Origin: CAZGMC01 sp964526565
Lineage (GTDB): Bacteria; Pseudomonadota; Alphaproteobacteria; DSM-16000; Inquilinaceae
NCBI GenBank assembly: GCA_964526565.1
Contig: CAZGMC010000044.1
Location: 1-32,403, forward strand
Direction of reading: 5' to 3'
Length of the DNA stretch: 32,403 nucleotides
Shown: one piece after another, positions 14,918 to 23,317 of the stretch
Numbering within the stretch: position 1 is the stretch's first letter
How the letters are laid out: the number at the start of each line of letters is the position of its first letter
Program-made: the position numbers and the translations under genes
The notes under the pieces: model-generated
What the model was told of the DNA's origin: nothing
Databases searched by the model: none
The model's input: only the letters and a program-made list of their open reading frames with translations

Positions 14918-16966
14918 ATGCCAGACCCGTCCGACCGGCCTGCGCGCCCCGAACACCCCATGCTGTCCGGCCGGGCGGAGCTCAGGGCCGGCAAGGTGGT
15001 CGCGGCCGAGGAGGCGGTGCGGCTGGTGCGCGACGGCGCCACCGTGGCGACCAGCGGCTTCATCGGCTCGGGCTTCGCCGAGGGCGTCGCCAAGGCGCTG
15101 GAGCGACGGTTCCTGGACAGCGGCCGGCCGCGCGACCTGACCCTGGTCTATGCCGCCGGCCAGGGCGACGGCCACGACAAGGGGCTGAACCATTTTGGCC
15201 ACGAGGGCCTGGTCCGGCGGGTCATCGGCGGCCACTGGGGGCTGGCGCCGAAGCTGGGCGCGCTGGCGCTGGACAACAAGATCGAGGCCTACAACCTGCC
15301 CCAGGGCGTGATCACCCACCTGTTCCGCGCCATCGCCGGGCGGCGGCCGGGCCTGCTCACCCATGTCGGCCTGGGCACCTTCGTCGACCCGCGCTTCGGC
15401 GGCGGCAAGATCAACGCCCGCACCACCGAGGACCTGGTCGAGCAGGTCGACTTCCGCGGCCGCGAGTACCTGTTTTACAAGACCTTCCCCATCGACGTGG
15501 CGCTGCTGCGCGGCACCACCGCCGACCTGGACGGCAACGTCACCATGGAGGACGAGGCGCTCTACCTGGAGGGCCTGCAGGTGGCCACCGCCGTGCACAA
15601 CTCCGGTGGCATGGTCATCGTCCAGGTCGGGCGCTTGGCCGAGCGCGGCAGCCTGCACCCGCGGCTGGTGCGCATCCCCGGCGTGATGGTCGACTGCATC
15701 GTCGTCGCCGAGCCCGACGACCACTGGCAGACCTTTGCCGTGCGCCACAACCCGGCCTTCACCGGCCAGGTGCGGGCGCCGATGCAGTCGATCCCGCCGA
15801 TGCCGCTCAACGAGCGCAAGATCATCGCCCGCCGCGCCGCCTTCGAGCTGCGTCCCAACAGCGTGGTCAACCTGGGCATCGGCATGCCCGAGGCGGTCGC
15901 CTCGGTGGCCGCCGAGGAGAAGATGATCGACCTGCTGACCCTGACCACCGAGCCCGGCGCCATCGGCGGCGTGCCGGCCGGCGGGCTGAACTTCGGGGCC
16001 AGCACCAACATGGCGGCGCTGCTCGACCAGCCGTCGCAGTTCGACTTCTACGACGGCGGCGGGCTGGACATCGCCTTCCTGGGCATGGCCCAGGCCGACC
16101 GCGAGGGCAACGTCAACGTCTCGCGCTTCGGCACCAGGCTGGCCGGCGCCGGCGGCTTCATCAACATCAGCCAGAACGCCCGCAAGGTGGTGTTCGTCGG
16201 CACCCTGACCGCCGGGAAGATCACGGTCGAGGTGGGCGACGGCCGGCTGCGCATCGTCCAGGACGGCGCCGGCCACAAGTTCCTGGCCGAGGTGGAGCAG
16301 CGCACCTTCTCCGGCCCGGTCGCCGCCGCCAGCGGCCGGCCGGTGCTGTACGTGACCGAGCGCTGCGTGTTCCGCCTGTGCTCGGACGGGCTGGAGCTGG
16401 TCGAGATCGCGCCGGGCGTGGACCTGGAGGCCGACATCCTGGTCCACCTGGACTTCACGCCGGTCATGCACCGGCCGCCGCGGCCGATGGACCCGCGCAT
16501 CTTCCGGCCCGAGCCGATGGGCCTGCGCGACGAGCTGCTGACCCTGCCGCTGGCGCAGCGCCTGACCTACGACCCGGAGGAGAACCTGTTCTTCGTCAAC
16601 TTCGAGGGCTACACCGTCAAGACGCCCGAGCAGGTCGAGGCGATGCGTGCGGCGATCGAAAGCCGGCTCGACGCCATCGGCAGGAAGGTCTACGCCATCG
16701 TCAACTACGAAAACTTCAACATCTATCCGGACGTGGTCGACGTCTACACCGACATGGTCCGCGATTTGGTCGCGCGCCGCTATTCAGGCGTGTCGCGCTA
16801 CACGACCAGCTCGTTCCTGCACATGAAACTGGGCGACAGGCTGAAAGGCCGCGACGAGTCCCCGCACATCTACTGGAGCCAGGAAGAGGCCCGCCGGCAT
16901 CTGGAGGAACTGGGCCACCACCCGGCCGCGGCCGACGCAGAGGGCGCGGGCGCGGGCAAAGGTTAG
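14918..16966 (+). CDS. Class I acyl-CoA:carboxylate CoA-transferase with C-terminal extension
   Basis: 682 aa. An alpha part (about 20-290) and a beta part (about 300-530) are fused, as in YdiF/propionate-CoA-transferase proteins. Seen: ATSGFIGSGFAEGVAKAL, LTLVYAAGQGDG, GLGTFVDPRFGGGKIN, VVNLGIGMPEAVASVA, and the catalytic glutamate Glu345 in TTEPGAIGGVPAGG, which forms the glutamyl-CoA thioester. The last 145 residues (about 535-680) are an extra domain with LTYDPEENLFFVNFEGY and KVYAIVNYENFNIYPDVVDVY, longer than the 520-aa core enzymes. Substrate is unknown; acetyl, propionyl or acetoacetyl donors are plausible. Probably monocistronic. Confidence 0.85.
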   Translation: MPDPSDRPARPEHPMLSGRAELRAGKVVAAEEAVRLVRDGATVATSGFIGSGFAEGVAKALERRFLDSGRPRDLTLVYAAGQGDGHDKGLNHFGHEGLVRRVIGGHWGLAPKLGALALDNKIEAYNLPQGVITHLFRAIAGRRPGLLTHVGLGTFVDPRFGGGKINARTTEDLVEQVDFRGREYLFYKTFPIDVALLRGTTADLDGNVTMEDEALYLEGLQVATAVHNSGGMVIVQVGRLAERGSLHPRLVRIPGVMVDCIVVAEPDDHWQTFAVRHNPAFTGQVRAPMQSIPPMPLNERKIIARRAAFELRPNSVVNLGIGMPEAVASVAAEEKMIDLLTLTTEPGAIGGVPAGGLNFGASTNMAALLDQPSQFDFYDGGGLDIAFLGMAQADREGNVNVSRFGTRLAGAGGFINISQNARKVVFVGTLTAGKITVEVGDGRLRIVQDGAGHKFLAEVEQRTFSGPVAAASGRPVLYVTERCVFRLCSDGLELVEIAPGVDLEADILVHLDFTPVMHRPPRPMDPRIFRPEPMGLRDELLTLPLAQRLTYDPEENLFFVNFEGYTVKTPEQVEAMRAAIESRLDAIGRKVYAIVNYENFNIYPDVVDVYTDMVRDLVARRYSGVSRYTTSSFLHMKLGDRLKGRDESPHIYWSQEEARRHLEELGHHPAAADAEGAGAGKG

Positions 16967-17018
16967 ACGCGGCGGGACATCCGTCCGCCTGCGGCTCAAG
17001 ACCTTGTATCGGTGTCGG

Positions 17019-17456
17019 CTAGCGTTCGGCGGTCGGCGGGCGGTGGCCGAGGCCGGCGACCAGCAGGGCGATCCAGCCCAGGATCATGCCGAAACCGCCG
17101 AACGGGGCGACGGCGCCGAACGTCGACCACCCGGTGAAGGCCAGCCCGTACAGGCTGCCGGCGAACAGCAGCGCCCCGATGGCGAACGCCCAGGCCGCCA
17201 GCACCAGCGCGCGGTGGCCGGGCCCGTGGCCGGCCCCGTGGCCGGCCCCGTGGCCGGCCCCGTGGCCGGACTGCGCCAGCAGCGCCGCCACCGCCGCCAG
17301 CGCCGCCGCATGGGCCAGTTCGTAGCGCGTGCCGGTCTCCACCCAGCCGACCGCCACCGTGTCGAAGGTGCCGCCCATGCCGTGCGCCGCATAGGCGCCC
17401 AGCGCCACCGCAATGGCGCCGTGCAGGCCGGCGAAGATCAGGGACAGGCGGACCAT
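17019..17456 (-). CDS. DUF423 membrane protein with His-rich loop
   Basis: 145 aa. It starts MVRLSLIFAGLHGAIAVALGAYAAHGM, the DUF423/YgdD hallmark, and has four hydrophobic segments (about residues 4-24, 45-62, 80-100 and 115-137). The loop between helices 2 and 3 (about 62-81) is a Gly-His-Gly-Ala tandem with five His, made by a 12-bp repeat. FGAVAPFGGFGMILGW is the conserved C-terminal helix pair. Function of DUF423 is unknown. ATG 17456 is used because homology begins there. The long open frame upstream is out of family. Confidence 0.83.
   Translation of the reverse strand: MVRLSLIFAGLHGAIAVALGAYAAHGMGGTFDTVAVGWVETGTRYELAHAAALAAVAALLAQSGHGAGHGAGHGAGHGPGHRALVLAAWAFAIGALLFAGSLYGLAFTGWSTFGAVAPFGGFGMILGWIALLVAGLGHRPPTAER
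17214..17270 (-). repeat. 12-bp tandem repeat inside the DUF423 gene
   Basis: Unit GTGGCCGGCCCC on the plus strand, about 4.75 copies; the first unit has one change. It is in frame and encodes the (GHGA)n loop, so copy-number change would alter loop length by four residues without a frameshift. Confidence 0.9.
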
Positions 17457-17910
17457 GCGGCGATCTCCCGGATCAATCGTCTCCCCAATGCCAGCGGCCC
17501 TGGCGGTTGGCCTGTTTCCAGCGCCCTGGAACGGGTCCCGGCGGTCGTCGGTTTCAAAGTCCGCGGTCAGGCGGAGCGCTCGCTCGTTTATATGCACTTA
17601 AATAATACCACGGCCTTGAACATAGTTGCAAAGCCAAAAATGCCTGTCATTGCGAGCGAAGCGAAGCAACCCAGGCCCGCCGCTGCCACTCAAGACAATC
17701 ATTGATCACGCTTGCGGCGCCACTGGGTTGCTTCGCTTCGCTCGCAATGACGCTTGTTTACAGAAAATACTTTGACTGAGATCAACGATTACATCAGGCG
17801 AGTCTGCGATTGGCTGTTTCCGGGGAGCCCGGCTTGGCGCCTGCCCCTGCCGCCATTCGGTCAATCGCAAAAGCCGCTGGCATTCAGGCCCGCGCCGCCG
17901 GGCGAGCCGG
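17457..17910. other. Intergenic region carrying a long inverted repeat
   Basis: 454 bp between DUF423 (start side) and the suhB stop. AT content rises at about 17585-17645 and 17750-17800. It holds the 29-bp-arm inverted repeat at 17646-17751. No convincing gene: frames on both strands are short or lack a start with an RBS. Confidence 0.6.
17646..17751. repeat. Long perfect inverted repeat, REP/MITE-like
   Basis: The left arm (17646-17674) and right arm (17723-17751) are exact reverse complements over 29 bp; the left arm begins GTCATTGCGAGCGAAGCGAA. A further 6-bp pairing (17678-17683 with 17714-17719) extends the stem inside, leaving a loop of about 30 nt. Sequences like this arm (CATTGCGAGCGAAGCGAAGC) are known dispersed repeats in several bacterial genomes. 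No ORF lies within, so any movement would depend on a transposase elsewhere. It could also act as a transcription terminator for suhB on the minus strand. Confidence 0.85.
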
Positions 17911-18840
17911 CTATGCCTCCGGCGCCGCGTCGCGCTTCGGGCCGCGCTCGGCGTCCCGCAGGGCCTTGCCGATCGGCAGGTGCAGGTGCGGGTTGGCGGC
18001 CAGGATCGAGCCGGCGGTGAGCTGCCGGTGGCCGCCCTCGATCTCGCTGACGAAGCCGCCGGCCTCGCGCACGATGACGATGCCGGCGGCGACGTCCCAC
18101 GGGCTGAGCCCGCGCTCCCAGAACGCGTCATAGCGGCCGGCGGCGACATAGGCGAGGTCGAGCGAGGCGGCGCCGAAGCGGCGGATGCCGGCGATGCGCG
18201 GCATCAGCGCCTGCAGCTCGGCCTGGAACACGACAGGGTCGCCGTGGCCCAGGAACGGCATGCCGGTGGCGATCAGCGCGTCCTCCAGGTGGCGCCGGCC
18301 CGAGACGCGCAGACGGCGGTCGTTGAGGAAGGCGCCCTGGCCCTTCTCCGCCCAGTACAGCTCATCGGTGACCGGATTGTAGACCACGCCGGCGACGATC
18401 TCGCCATCCTGCTCCAGACCGATCGACACGGCGAAGTGCGGGATGCCATGCAGGAAGTTGGTCGTGCCGTCCAGGGGGTCGACGATCCAGCGCCGTCCCT
18501 CGGCGGTGCCCGCCACCGCCCCGGTCTCCTCCATCAGGAATGCGAAATCGGGGCGGGCGCGGCCCAGCTCCTCGCGCAGCACGCGCTCGGCGGCGCGGTC
18601 GGCGGTGGAGACGAAGTCGGCCGGCCCCTTGCGCGAGACCTGGAGCTGCTCGACCTCGCCGAAGTCGTGGACCAGCACGCGGCCGGCCTTGGCGGCGGCA
18701 CGGGTCATCACGTTGATGTTGGCCGAGCGTATCGCGCCGACGGCGGCGCCACGCACCTCGGCGCGCGAGCGGCGGCGCGGCGGCGCACCGTGCGGCGGCC
18801 GGTCGTGGCGCGGGCGCCGGCCGGGGCTGTCACCGATCAT
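17911..18840 (-). CDS. suhB: Inositol monophosphatase family protein, SuhB-like
   Basis: 309 aa from ATG 18840, which has an AAGGA about 13 nt upstream. Mg2+-dependent phosphatase: FLMEETG (metal-binding Glu), WIVDPLDGTTNFLHGIPHFAVS (the DPLDGTTNF motif with catalytic Asp residues) and LSPWDVAAGIVIVREAGG (the WDxAAG motif). The homologous part begins only near residue 38 (RSANINVMTRAA), so the first 37 Arg/Pro-rich residues are an extra tail or reflect a later start (a GTG at residue 29). In E. coli SuhB also acts in rRNA antitermination; which role applies here is not visible. It follows efp by 47 nt. Confidence 0.9.
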   Translation of the reverse strand: MIGDSPGRRPRHDRPPHGAPPRRRSRAEVRGAAVGAIRSANINVMTRAAAKAGRVLVHDFGEVEQLQVSRKGPADFVSTADRAAERVLREELGRARPDFAFLMEETGAVAGTAEGRRWIVDPLDGTTNFLHGIPHFAVSIGLEQDGEIVAGVVYNPVTDELYWAEKGQGAFLNDRRLRVSGRRHLEDALIATGMPFLGHGDPVVFQAELQALMPRIAGIRRFGAASLDLAYVAAGRYDAFWERGLSPWDVAAGIVIVREAGGFVSEIEGGHRQLTAGSILAANPHLHLPIGKALRDAERGPKRDAAPEA

Positions 18841-18887
18841 GAGCGGTCCGTTTCCTTCTGGTCCTCCGGCGGACTGCCGGGCCGGGA

Positions 18888-19454
18888 TCAGTCCTTGGCC
18901 CGCTCGACGTAGGTGCTGTCGGCGGTGTTGACGACAATGCGCGTGCCGGACTCGATGTGCGGCGGCACCATGACCTTGGCACCGTTCTCCAGGATCGCCG
19001 GCTTGTACGACGACGAGGCGGTCTGGCCCTTCACCACCGGCTCGGCCTCGACGATCTGCATCGTCACGGTCGGCGGCAGCTCGACCGAAATCGGCGCGCC
19101 CTCGTGACTGACAATGGTGCAGGTCATGTTCTCCTGCAGGAAGATTGCGGCATCGCCGATCAGGTCGCGCGGCACGGTGACCTGATCGAAGGTCTCGTTG
19201 TCCATGAAGGTGTACGCATCGTCCTCATTGTAGAGGTACTGCATCTCGTGCTCGTCGAGGCGGGCGCGCTCCACCGTCTCCTGGGTGCGCCAGCGATTCT
19301 GCGTCTTGGTGCCGGTGCGCACGTCCTTCATCTCGACCTGGATCACGGCGTTGCCCTTGCCGGGCTGGATCAGGTCGATCTTCGTCACCAGCATGAGCTT
19401 GCCTTCATGCTCAAGCACGTTGCCGGGGCGAATGGTGATGGCGTTGATTTTCAT
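18888..19454 (-). CDS. efp: Elongation factor P
   Basis: 188 aa, normal length. The KOW-like first domain has RPGNVLEHEGKLMLVTKID and the loop QPGKGNAV, whose Lys33 is the site that EpmA-type enzymes modify in other bacteria. FMDNETFDQVTVP and LQENMTCTIVSHEGAPISVELP mark the OB domains; the end has SYKPAILENGAKVMVPPHI and GTRIVVNTADSTYVER. EF-P relieves ribosome stalling at polyproline. No modifying enzyme gene is in the window. A promoter lies upstream at 19497-19525; the gene leads efp-suhB. Confidence 0.96.
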   Translation of the reverse strand: MKINAITIRPGNVLEHEGKLMLVTKIDLIQPGKGNAVIQVEMKDVRTGTKTQNRWRTQETVERARLDEHEMQYLYNEDDAYTFMDNETFDQVTVPRDLIGDAAIFLQENMTCTIVSHEGAPISVELPPTVTMQIVEAEPVVKGQTASSSYKPAILENGAKVMVPPHIESGTRIVVNTADSTYVERAKD

Positions 19455-19496
19455 GAAAATCCCGTCGGGTCGGCGGCCGGTCTCGCGACTGACCCG

Positions 19497-19525
19497 ACCC
19501 TAGCAGCATGGCCCGACGCCAGCAA
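19497..19525 (-). promoter_or_regulatory. Promoter for efp-suhB
   Basis: On the minus strand: -35 TTGCTG (19520-19525), 17-nt spacer, -10 TAGGGT (19497-19502). The start codon is at 19454, giving a leader of about 35 nt. Confidence 0.5.
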
Positions 19526-19560
19526 GACCGAGGCTGAGGCGTGAGCGGCCCGATCCGGCC

Positions 19561-22500
19561 CTAGTCCTCGGCGCTCGCCAGCAGCAGGTAGTCGTCGACC
19601 AGGCGGGACAGCTCGGCCGGGCGGATCGGCTTGTGCAGCAGGTGGAAGCCGCTGGCGCTCGCCTCCTTGAGCCGGTCGGGCGAGGTGTCGCCGGTCAGCA
19701 GGATGCCCGGAATGTGCAGTCCGAACACCCGGCGCAGATCGTGGATGGCGCGGCTGCCGGTGCCGCCGGCGCCCAGACTGAAGTCGGCCATGATGATGTC
19801 CGGGCTGCGTCCGGCCTCGCGCAGCGTGTCGACAAGCTGGTCGGTATCCGGCGCGGCGATGACCTCGTGGCCGAACCCTTCCAGCGACATCTGCAGGGCG
19901 CGCAGCACGTCCGGATCATCGTCCAGCACGGCGATCAGCCCGGCGGCGGATTCCCAAGGCTCCAGGATCTCCGGCAGCGCCATGGCCGATGCCGGTGCCG
20001 ATGCCGCCGGCGTGGCCGGCACCTCGATCTCGAACAGCGTGCCGCGGCCGACGGCGGAGCGGACCCGCACCGGATGGCCGAGCAGTCCGGCCAGCCGGTC
20101 GACGATGGCCAGGCCCAGTCCCAGCCCCTGGCGGCGGTCGCGGGCCTGGTTGTCGATCTGGTAGTACTCGCCGAAGATGGCCCGCAGTTGGTCTTCCGGA
20201 ATGCCGACGCCGGTGTCGCAGACCTGCAGCCGCACGGTCCCGCCGGCGCGGCGGCAGCCGAGCAGCACGCGACCGCATGGTGTGTAGCGGATCGCGTTGG
20301 CCAGCAGGTTGCGCAGCATGCGCTCCAGCAGGTGGGGGTCGCTGCGCACCACGAGCGACGTCGGAACGACGCGGATGGCCAGTCCGTTGGCGTCTGCGAC
20401 CGGAGTGAACTCGTCGTGCAGGCGGTCCAGCAGCGGCCCGAGCGCGATGTCGCGCACGTCCGGCGCGACGATCCCGGCATCCAGCTTGGAGATGTCGAGC
20501 AGCGCGTTGAGCATGTCCTGGAACACGTTCAGCGACTGGCCGATCTTGCCGATCAGCTCGTCCAGCTCCGGCGCCCGGTTGCGGCGCGACAGCAGGTCGA
20601 AGAAGATGACCAGTGCCTGCAGCGGCTGGCGCAGGTCGTGGCTGGCGGCGGCCAGGAAGCGCGACTTGGCCACGTTGGCCTGCTCGGCCCGGTCCCTGGC
20701 CTCGCGGATCTCGCTCTGCCGGCGCTCCTCGCCGGAATGGTCGTGCAGCATGGCGATGATCAGGATGGGAACCCCGTCCGGGCCGCGCAGGGCATCGCGC
20801 CGCTCCCACACCGGGAATGTCCGGCCGGCGGCATCGCGGCCGTGGAGCACACCCTCCCAGCTCTCGCCGCGGCGGCAGCGCGGATAGACCTCGGCCTCCA
20901 GGGTGCCGAGGCTCTCCGGCGTGTAGAGATCGCCGTTCTCCATCGGGACGCCGTGGCCGAGGCTGCTTCCGAGACTGCGGCCGAACAGGCGCTCATGCGC
21001 CGGATTGGCGTAGACGATGCGGCCATGCACATCGGTGACGGCGATCGCCTCATGCGATGCCTCGACGATGGCGCGGAACCGGTGCAGGTCGGTTTCGGCC
21101 CGCTTGCGGGCGGTGATGTCCGTGATCAGGCCGACGAAGCCGGTCACGGTCCCGGCCTTGTCGCGCTTCGGTGCCCAGTCGATCTCGACCGCGGTGCCGT
21201 CGTCGTCCCGGCCAGCGGCGAGCCGGCTGAGATAGGGCCGGACCGCCGCCGCGTCGCCGAGCATGCGGTCGATGGCCGTGGTCAGCCCCGGCCGCTCCGG
21301 CTCGCCGACGAGGTCGAGCACATGCGTCCCGCGCAGGCTGCCGCCGCTGCGGCCGGCCAGGCGGTACATTGCCGGGCTGGCATAGACGATGTATCCGTCA
21401 CGGTCGATCTCGACGATGCCGAACTGCGTGGTTTCGACCAGGCTGCGGTAGCGCTGCTCGCTGTCGCGCAGTGCCTGCTCGGCCGCCATCTTGTCGGTCA
21501 GGTCGAGGGCGACGCCGAACATCGTGGCCGGCGTGCCGTCGGATCCGGCGCGGATCTCGACCTGGCATTCGATGTGGCCGACCGAGCCGTCGGGGCGGAC
21601 GATGCGGACCTGGGTGCGGCACGGCGTGCCGTGGGCATGGGCGGCGACGCAGGCGGCCTCGACGCGTTGGCGGTCTTCGGGATGCACCCGCTCGAGGAAC
21701 GCCGCCGGCCCCGGTGTCACGGCCTGCGGCGGCAGGCCGAGCAGCGCGAACATGCCCGGCGACCAGTCCGAGCGGTTGCTCCCGATGTCGCGCTGCCAAT
21801 GGCCGAGGCGGGCCACCTGCTCGGCGTGATTGAGCCGCGCCACGGCACCCTCGAGCGCCTGCGCCGCCTGCTTGCGCTCGGCGATCTCGCGGCAAAGGTC
21901 GCGGCTGCGTCCGGCCACCTCGTGTTCCAGCATGGCGCGGGCCCGGCGCCGGTCGTTGACGACGATACCGATGACGAGGGCGACGACGGACTGGACAAGG
22001 ATCGTCAGAGCCAGTGTGTCGGGGCGCCCGCCAATCACGGCGTCCGGCAGCAGCCGGATGATCGCCGAACCGGCCAGCATGACGGTCACGGCGACGGCCT
22101 GCCAGCCGTGCCGTAGAGCCATCCAGGTCAGCGGGATGAACAGCAGGTGGCCGGCCGTTGCCGCAAGGTGTTGCGGATCATCCGGCGCGACCATCGCCGC
22201 CAGAGCGGCCGTCAGCAGCAGTGCCGCGGCCAGCTCCAGTGCAATGGGGGCGGACCGCCACAGGCGCGCCGCCAGCCGGGCCTCGTCCATCACCAGCCGA
22301 CGTCCCCGTGCGGTGAGATCGGCAACGGCCAGCACGAAGGGCGTCACGACGATCAGCCCGGCCAGGGTGCCCAGCCCATGCGCCGCCAGCCGCGCATCGA
22401 GGCGCACTGCCGGCAGGGGATCGCCATGGACCATCAGAAGGAGTGCGGCCAGCGCGCTTGACAGCGTGGCGGCGGCGAGCATTCCGCCCACCAGCAGGCC

Positions 22501-22968
22501 GGCATCCCGCGCCGTTGCCAGGCGCGGGTCCAGTTTCAGCCGGCGGAGCAGCAGAGCCACCGCACCGCTCGCCAGCGGTGCAGCAATCGCGGCGATCGGC
22601 ATGCCGGCAGCCGGCCCAAACGTCCCAAGCGCCTCAAGCGTCCCGGGCGCCCCAAGCGTCCCCGTGGCGCCGGTCAGGGCGAGCACGGTCAGTGCATGGG
22701 CAGCGATCAGGACCGGGGCCAGCCGCGGGCCGGCGAGCAGCAGCGCGCCGCACAGCAGGCCGGCCGGCATGGGCCAGATGCCCGCCCCGGACATCGGCGT
22801 GAAGCTGCCCGCCAGCGCCGTCAGGGCAAGGACGGTAGTGCCGTAGAGCGTTGCAAGGCCCAAACCGTACAGGACAACGTGCACGCCACCCGCCCCCCAC
22901 AACCGCGCGGCACCGCACGGCTCGCGGGCATGTCCCGACGCCTGGCGGAAACGGGCGCGCCGCATCAT
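19561..22968 (-). CDS. MASE1-PAS hybrid sensor histidine kinase with REC domain
   Basis: 1135 aa. About residues 28-340: eight or so membrane helices of a MASE1-like sensor (SGAGIWPMPAGLLCGALLL and LLFIPLTWMALRHGWQAVAV). Then a short coiled coil, three PAS/PAC units (about 380-490, 505-625 and 635-750; PAC ends such as GVALDLTDKMAAEQAL and GLITDITARKRAE), and HisKA with the phosphoacceptor His777 in SHDLRQPLQAL. HATPase_c follows (NLLANAIRYTP, DTGVGIPEDQL, GLGLGLAIVDRL). A C-terminal REC domain (about 1010-1130) has the acidic pair LDDDP and phosphoacceptor Asp1062 in MADFSLG. The signal is unknown. It follows the response-regulator gene at 23318 on the same strand, and the pair may be one system. 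Confidence 0.93.
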   Translation of the reverse strand: MMRRARFRQASGHAREPCGAARLWGAGGVHVVLYGLGLATLYGTTVLALTALAGSFTPMSGAGIWPMPAGLLCGALLLAGPRLAPVLIAAHALTVLALTGATGTLGAPGTLEALGTFGPAAGMPIAAIAAPLASGAVALLLRRLKLDPRLATARDAGLLVGGMLAAATLSSALAALLLMVHGDPLPAVRLDARLAAHGLGTLAGLIVVTPFVLAVADLTARGRRLVMDEARLAARLWRSAPIALELAAALLLTAALAAMVAPDDPQHLAATAGHLLFIPLTWMALRHGWQAVAVTVMLAGSAIIRLLPDAVIGGRPDTLALTILVQSVVALVIGIVVNDRRRARAMLEHEVAGRSRDLCREIAERKQAAQALEGAVARLNHAEQVARLGHWQRDIGSNRSDWSPGMFALLGLPPQAVTPGPAAFLERVHPEDRQRVEAACVAAHAHGTPCRTQVRIVRPDGSVGHIECQVEIRAGSDGTPATMFGVALDLTDKMAAEQALRDSEQRYRSLVETTQFGIVEIDRDGYIVYASPAMYRLAGRSGGSLRGTHVLDLVGEPERPGLTTAIDRMLGDAAAVRPYLSRLAAGRDDDGTAVEIDWAPKRDKAGTVTGFVGLITDITARKRAETDLHRFRAIVEASHEAIAVTDVHGRIVYANPAHERLFGRSLGSSLGHGVPMENGDLYTPESLGTLEAEVYPRCRRGESWEGVLHGRDAAGRTFPVWERRDALRGPDGVPILIIAMLHDHSGEERRQSEIREARDRAEQANVAKSRFLAAASHDLRQPLQALVIFFDLLSRRNRAPELDELIGKIGQSLNVFQDMLNALLDISKLDAGIVAPDVRDIALGPLLDRLHDEFTPVADANGLAIRVVPTSLVVRSDPHLLERMLRNLLANAIRYTPCGRVLLGCRRAGGTVRLQVCDTGVGIPEDQLRAIFGEYYQIDNQARDRRQGLGLGLAIVDRLAGLLGHPVRVRSAVGRGTLFEIEVPATPAASAPASAMALPEILEPWESAAGLIAVLDDDPDVLRALQMSLEGFGHEVIAAPDTDQLVDTLREAGRSPDIIMADFSLGAGGTGSRAIHDLRRVFGLHIPGILLTGDTSPDRLKEASASGFHLLHKPIRPAELSRLVDDYLLLASAED

Positions 22969-23018
22969 GACGAAGGTCCTGAAGCTCCCCTGTCGCGTGT
23001 CGTTCAGGTGCTCCTGAT

Positions 23019-23073
23019 ATCACGGGGACACTACAGGCTCCGGCACGGTGCGTCATCGGTGGTGCGTCATCGG
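23019..23073 (+). repeat. 55-nt direct repeat, left copy at gap edge
   Basis: Identical over all 55 nt to 23174-23228 and ends exactly where the Ns start. It begins ATCACGGGGACACTACAGGC and ends in two 14-bp units. See the right copy. Confidence 0.95.
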
Positions 23074-23173
23074 NNNNNNNNNNNNNNNNNNNNNNNNNNN
23101 NNNNNNNNNNNNNNNNNNNNNNNNNNNNNNNNNNNNNNNNNNNNNNNNNNNNNNNNNNNNNNNNNNNNNNNNN
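23074..23173. other. Assembly gap of exactly 100 N
   Basis: A run of 100 unresolved bases, the conventional size for a gap of unknown length. Frames crossing it are not biological. Confidence 0.99.
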
Positions 23174-23228
23174 ATCACGGGGACACTACAGGCTCCGGCA
23201 CGGTGCGTCATCGGTGGTGCGTCATCGG
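23174..23228 (+). repeat. 55-nt direct repeat, right copy at gap edge
   Basis: Starts at the first base after the Ns and matches 23019-23073 exactly. This looks like the overlap of two adjacent contigs that was not merged. Confidence 0.95.
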
Positions 23229-23250
23229 CGGTGCGTCATCGGTGGTGCGG
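23202..23250 (+). repeat. 14-bp direct-repeat array
   Basis: GGTGCGTCATCGG(T/C) in three full tandem units (23202-23215, 23216-23229, 23230-23243) and a partial fourth. The left gap edge carries the first two units (from 23047). The array probably broke the assembly. Confidence 0.85.
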
Positions 23251-23317
23251 CGCCGGCCGACCGGACGGCAACCCGCCGTCCGATCATCCGACGGTGCGAC
23301 TTCTGCTCGGCGATTTC

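Larger units (their letters stand above)
22969..23317. other. Intergenic region interrupted by an assembly gap
   Basis: 349 bp between the response-regulator stop and the kinase ATG (both minus strand). It includes 100 Ns, a 55-nt duplicate on either side of them, and a 14-bp repeat array. If the two 55-nt copies are one, the true spacing is about 194 nt. No promoter was recognised for the kinase with confidence. Confidence 0.7.

Noticed and set aside
19633..22116. An 827-codon open frame on plus across the histidine kinase
   Set aside because: Antisense shadow; the minus-strand kinase has all HisKA, HATPase and REC motifs.
23202..23250. CRISPR array
   Set aside because: The 14-bp units are directly adjacent with no spacers and are too short; simple tandem repeat.
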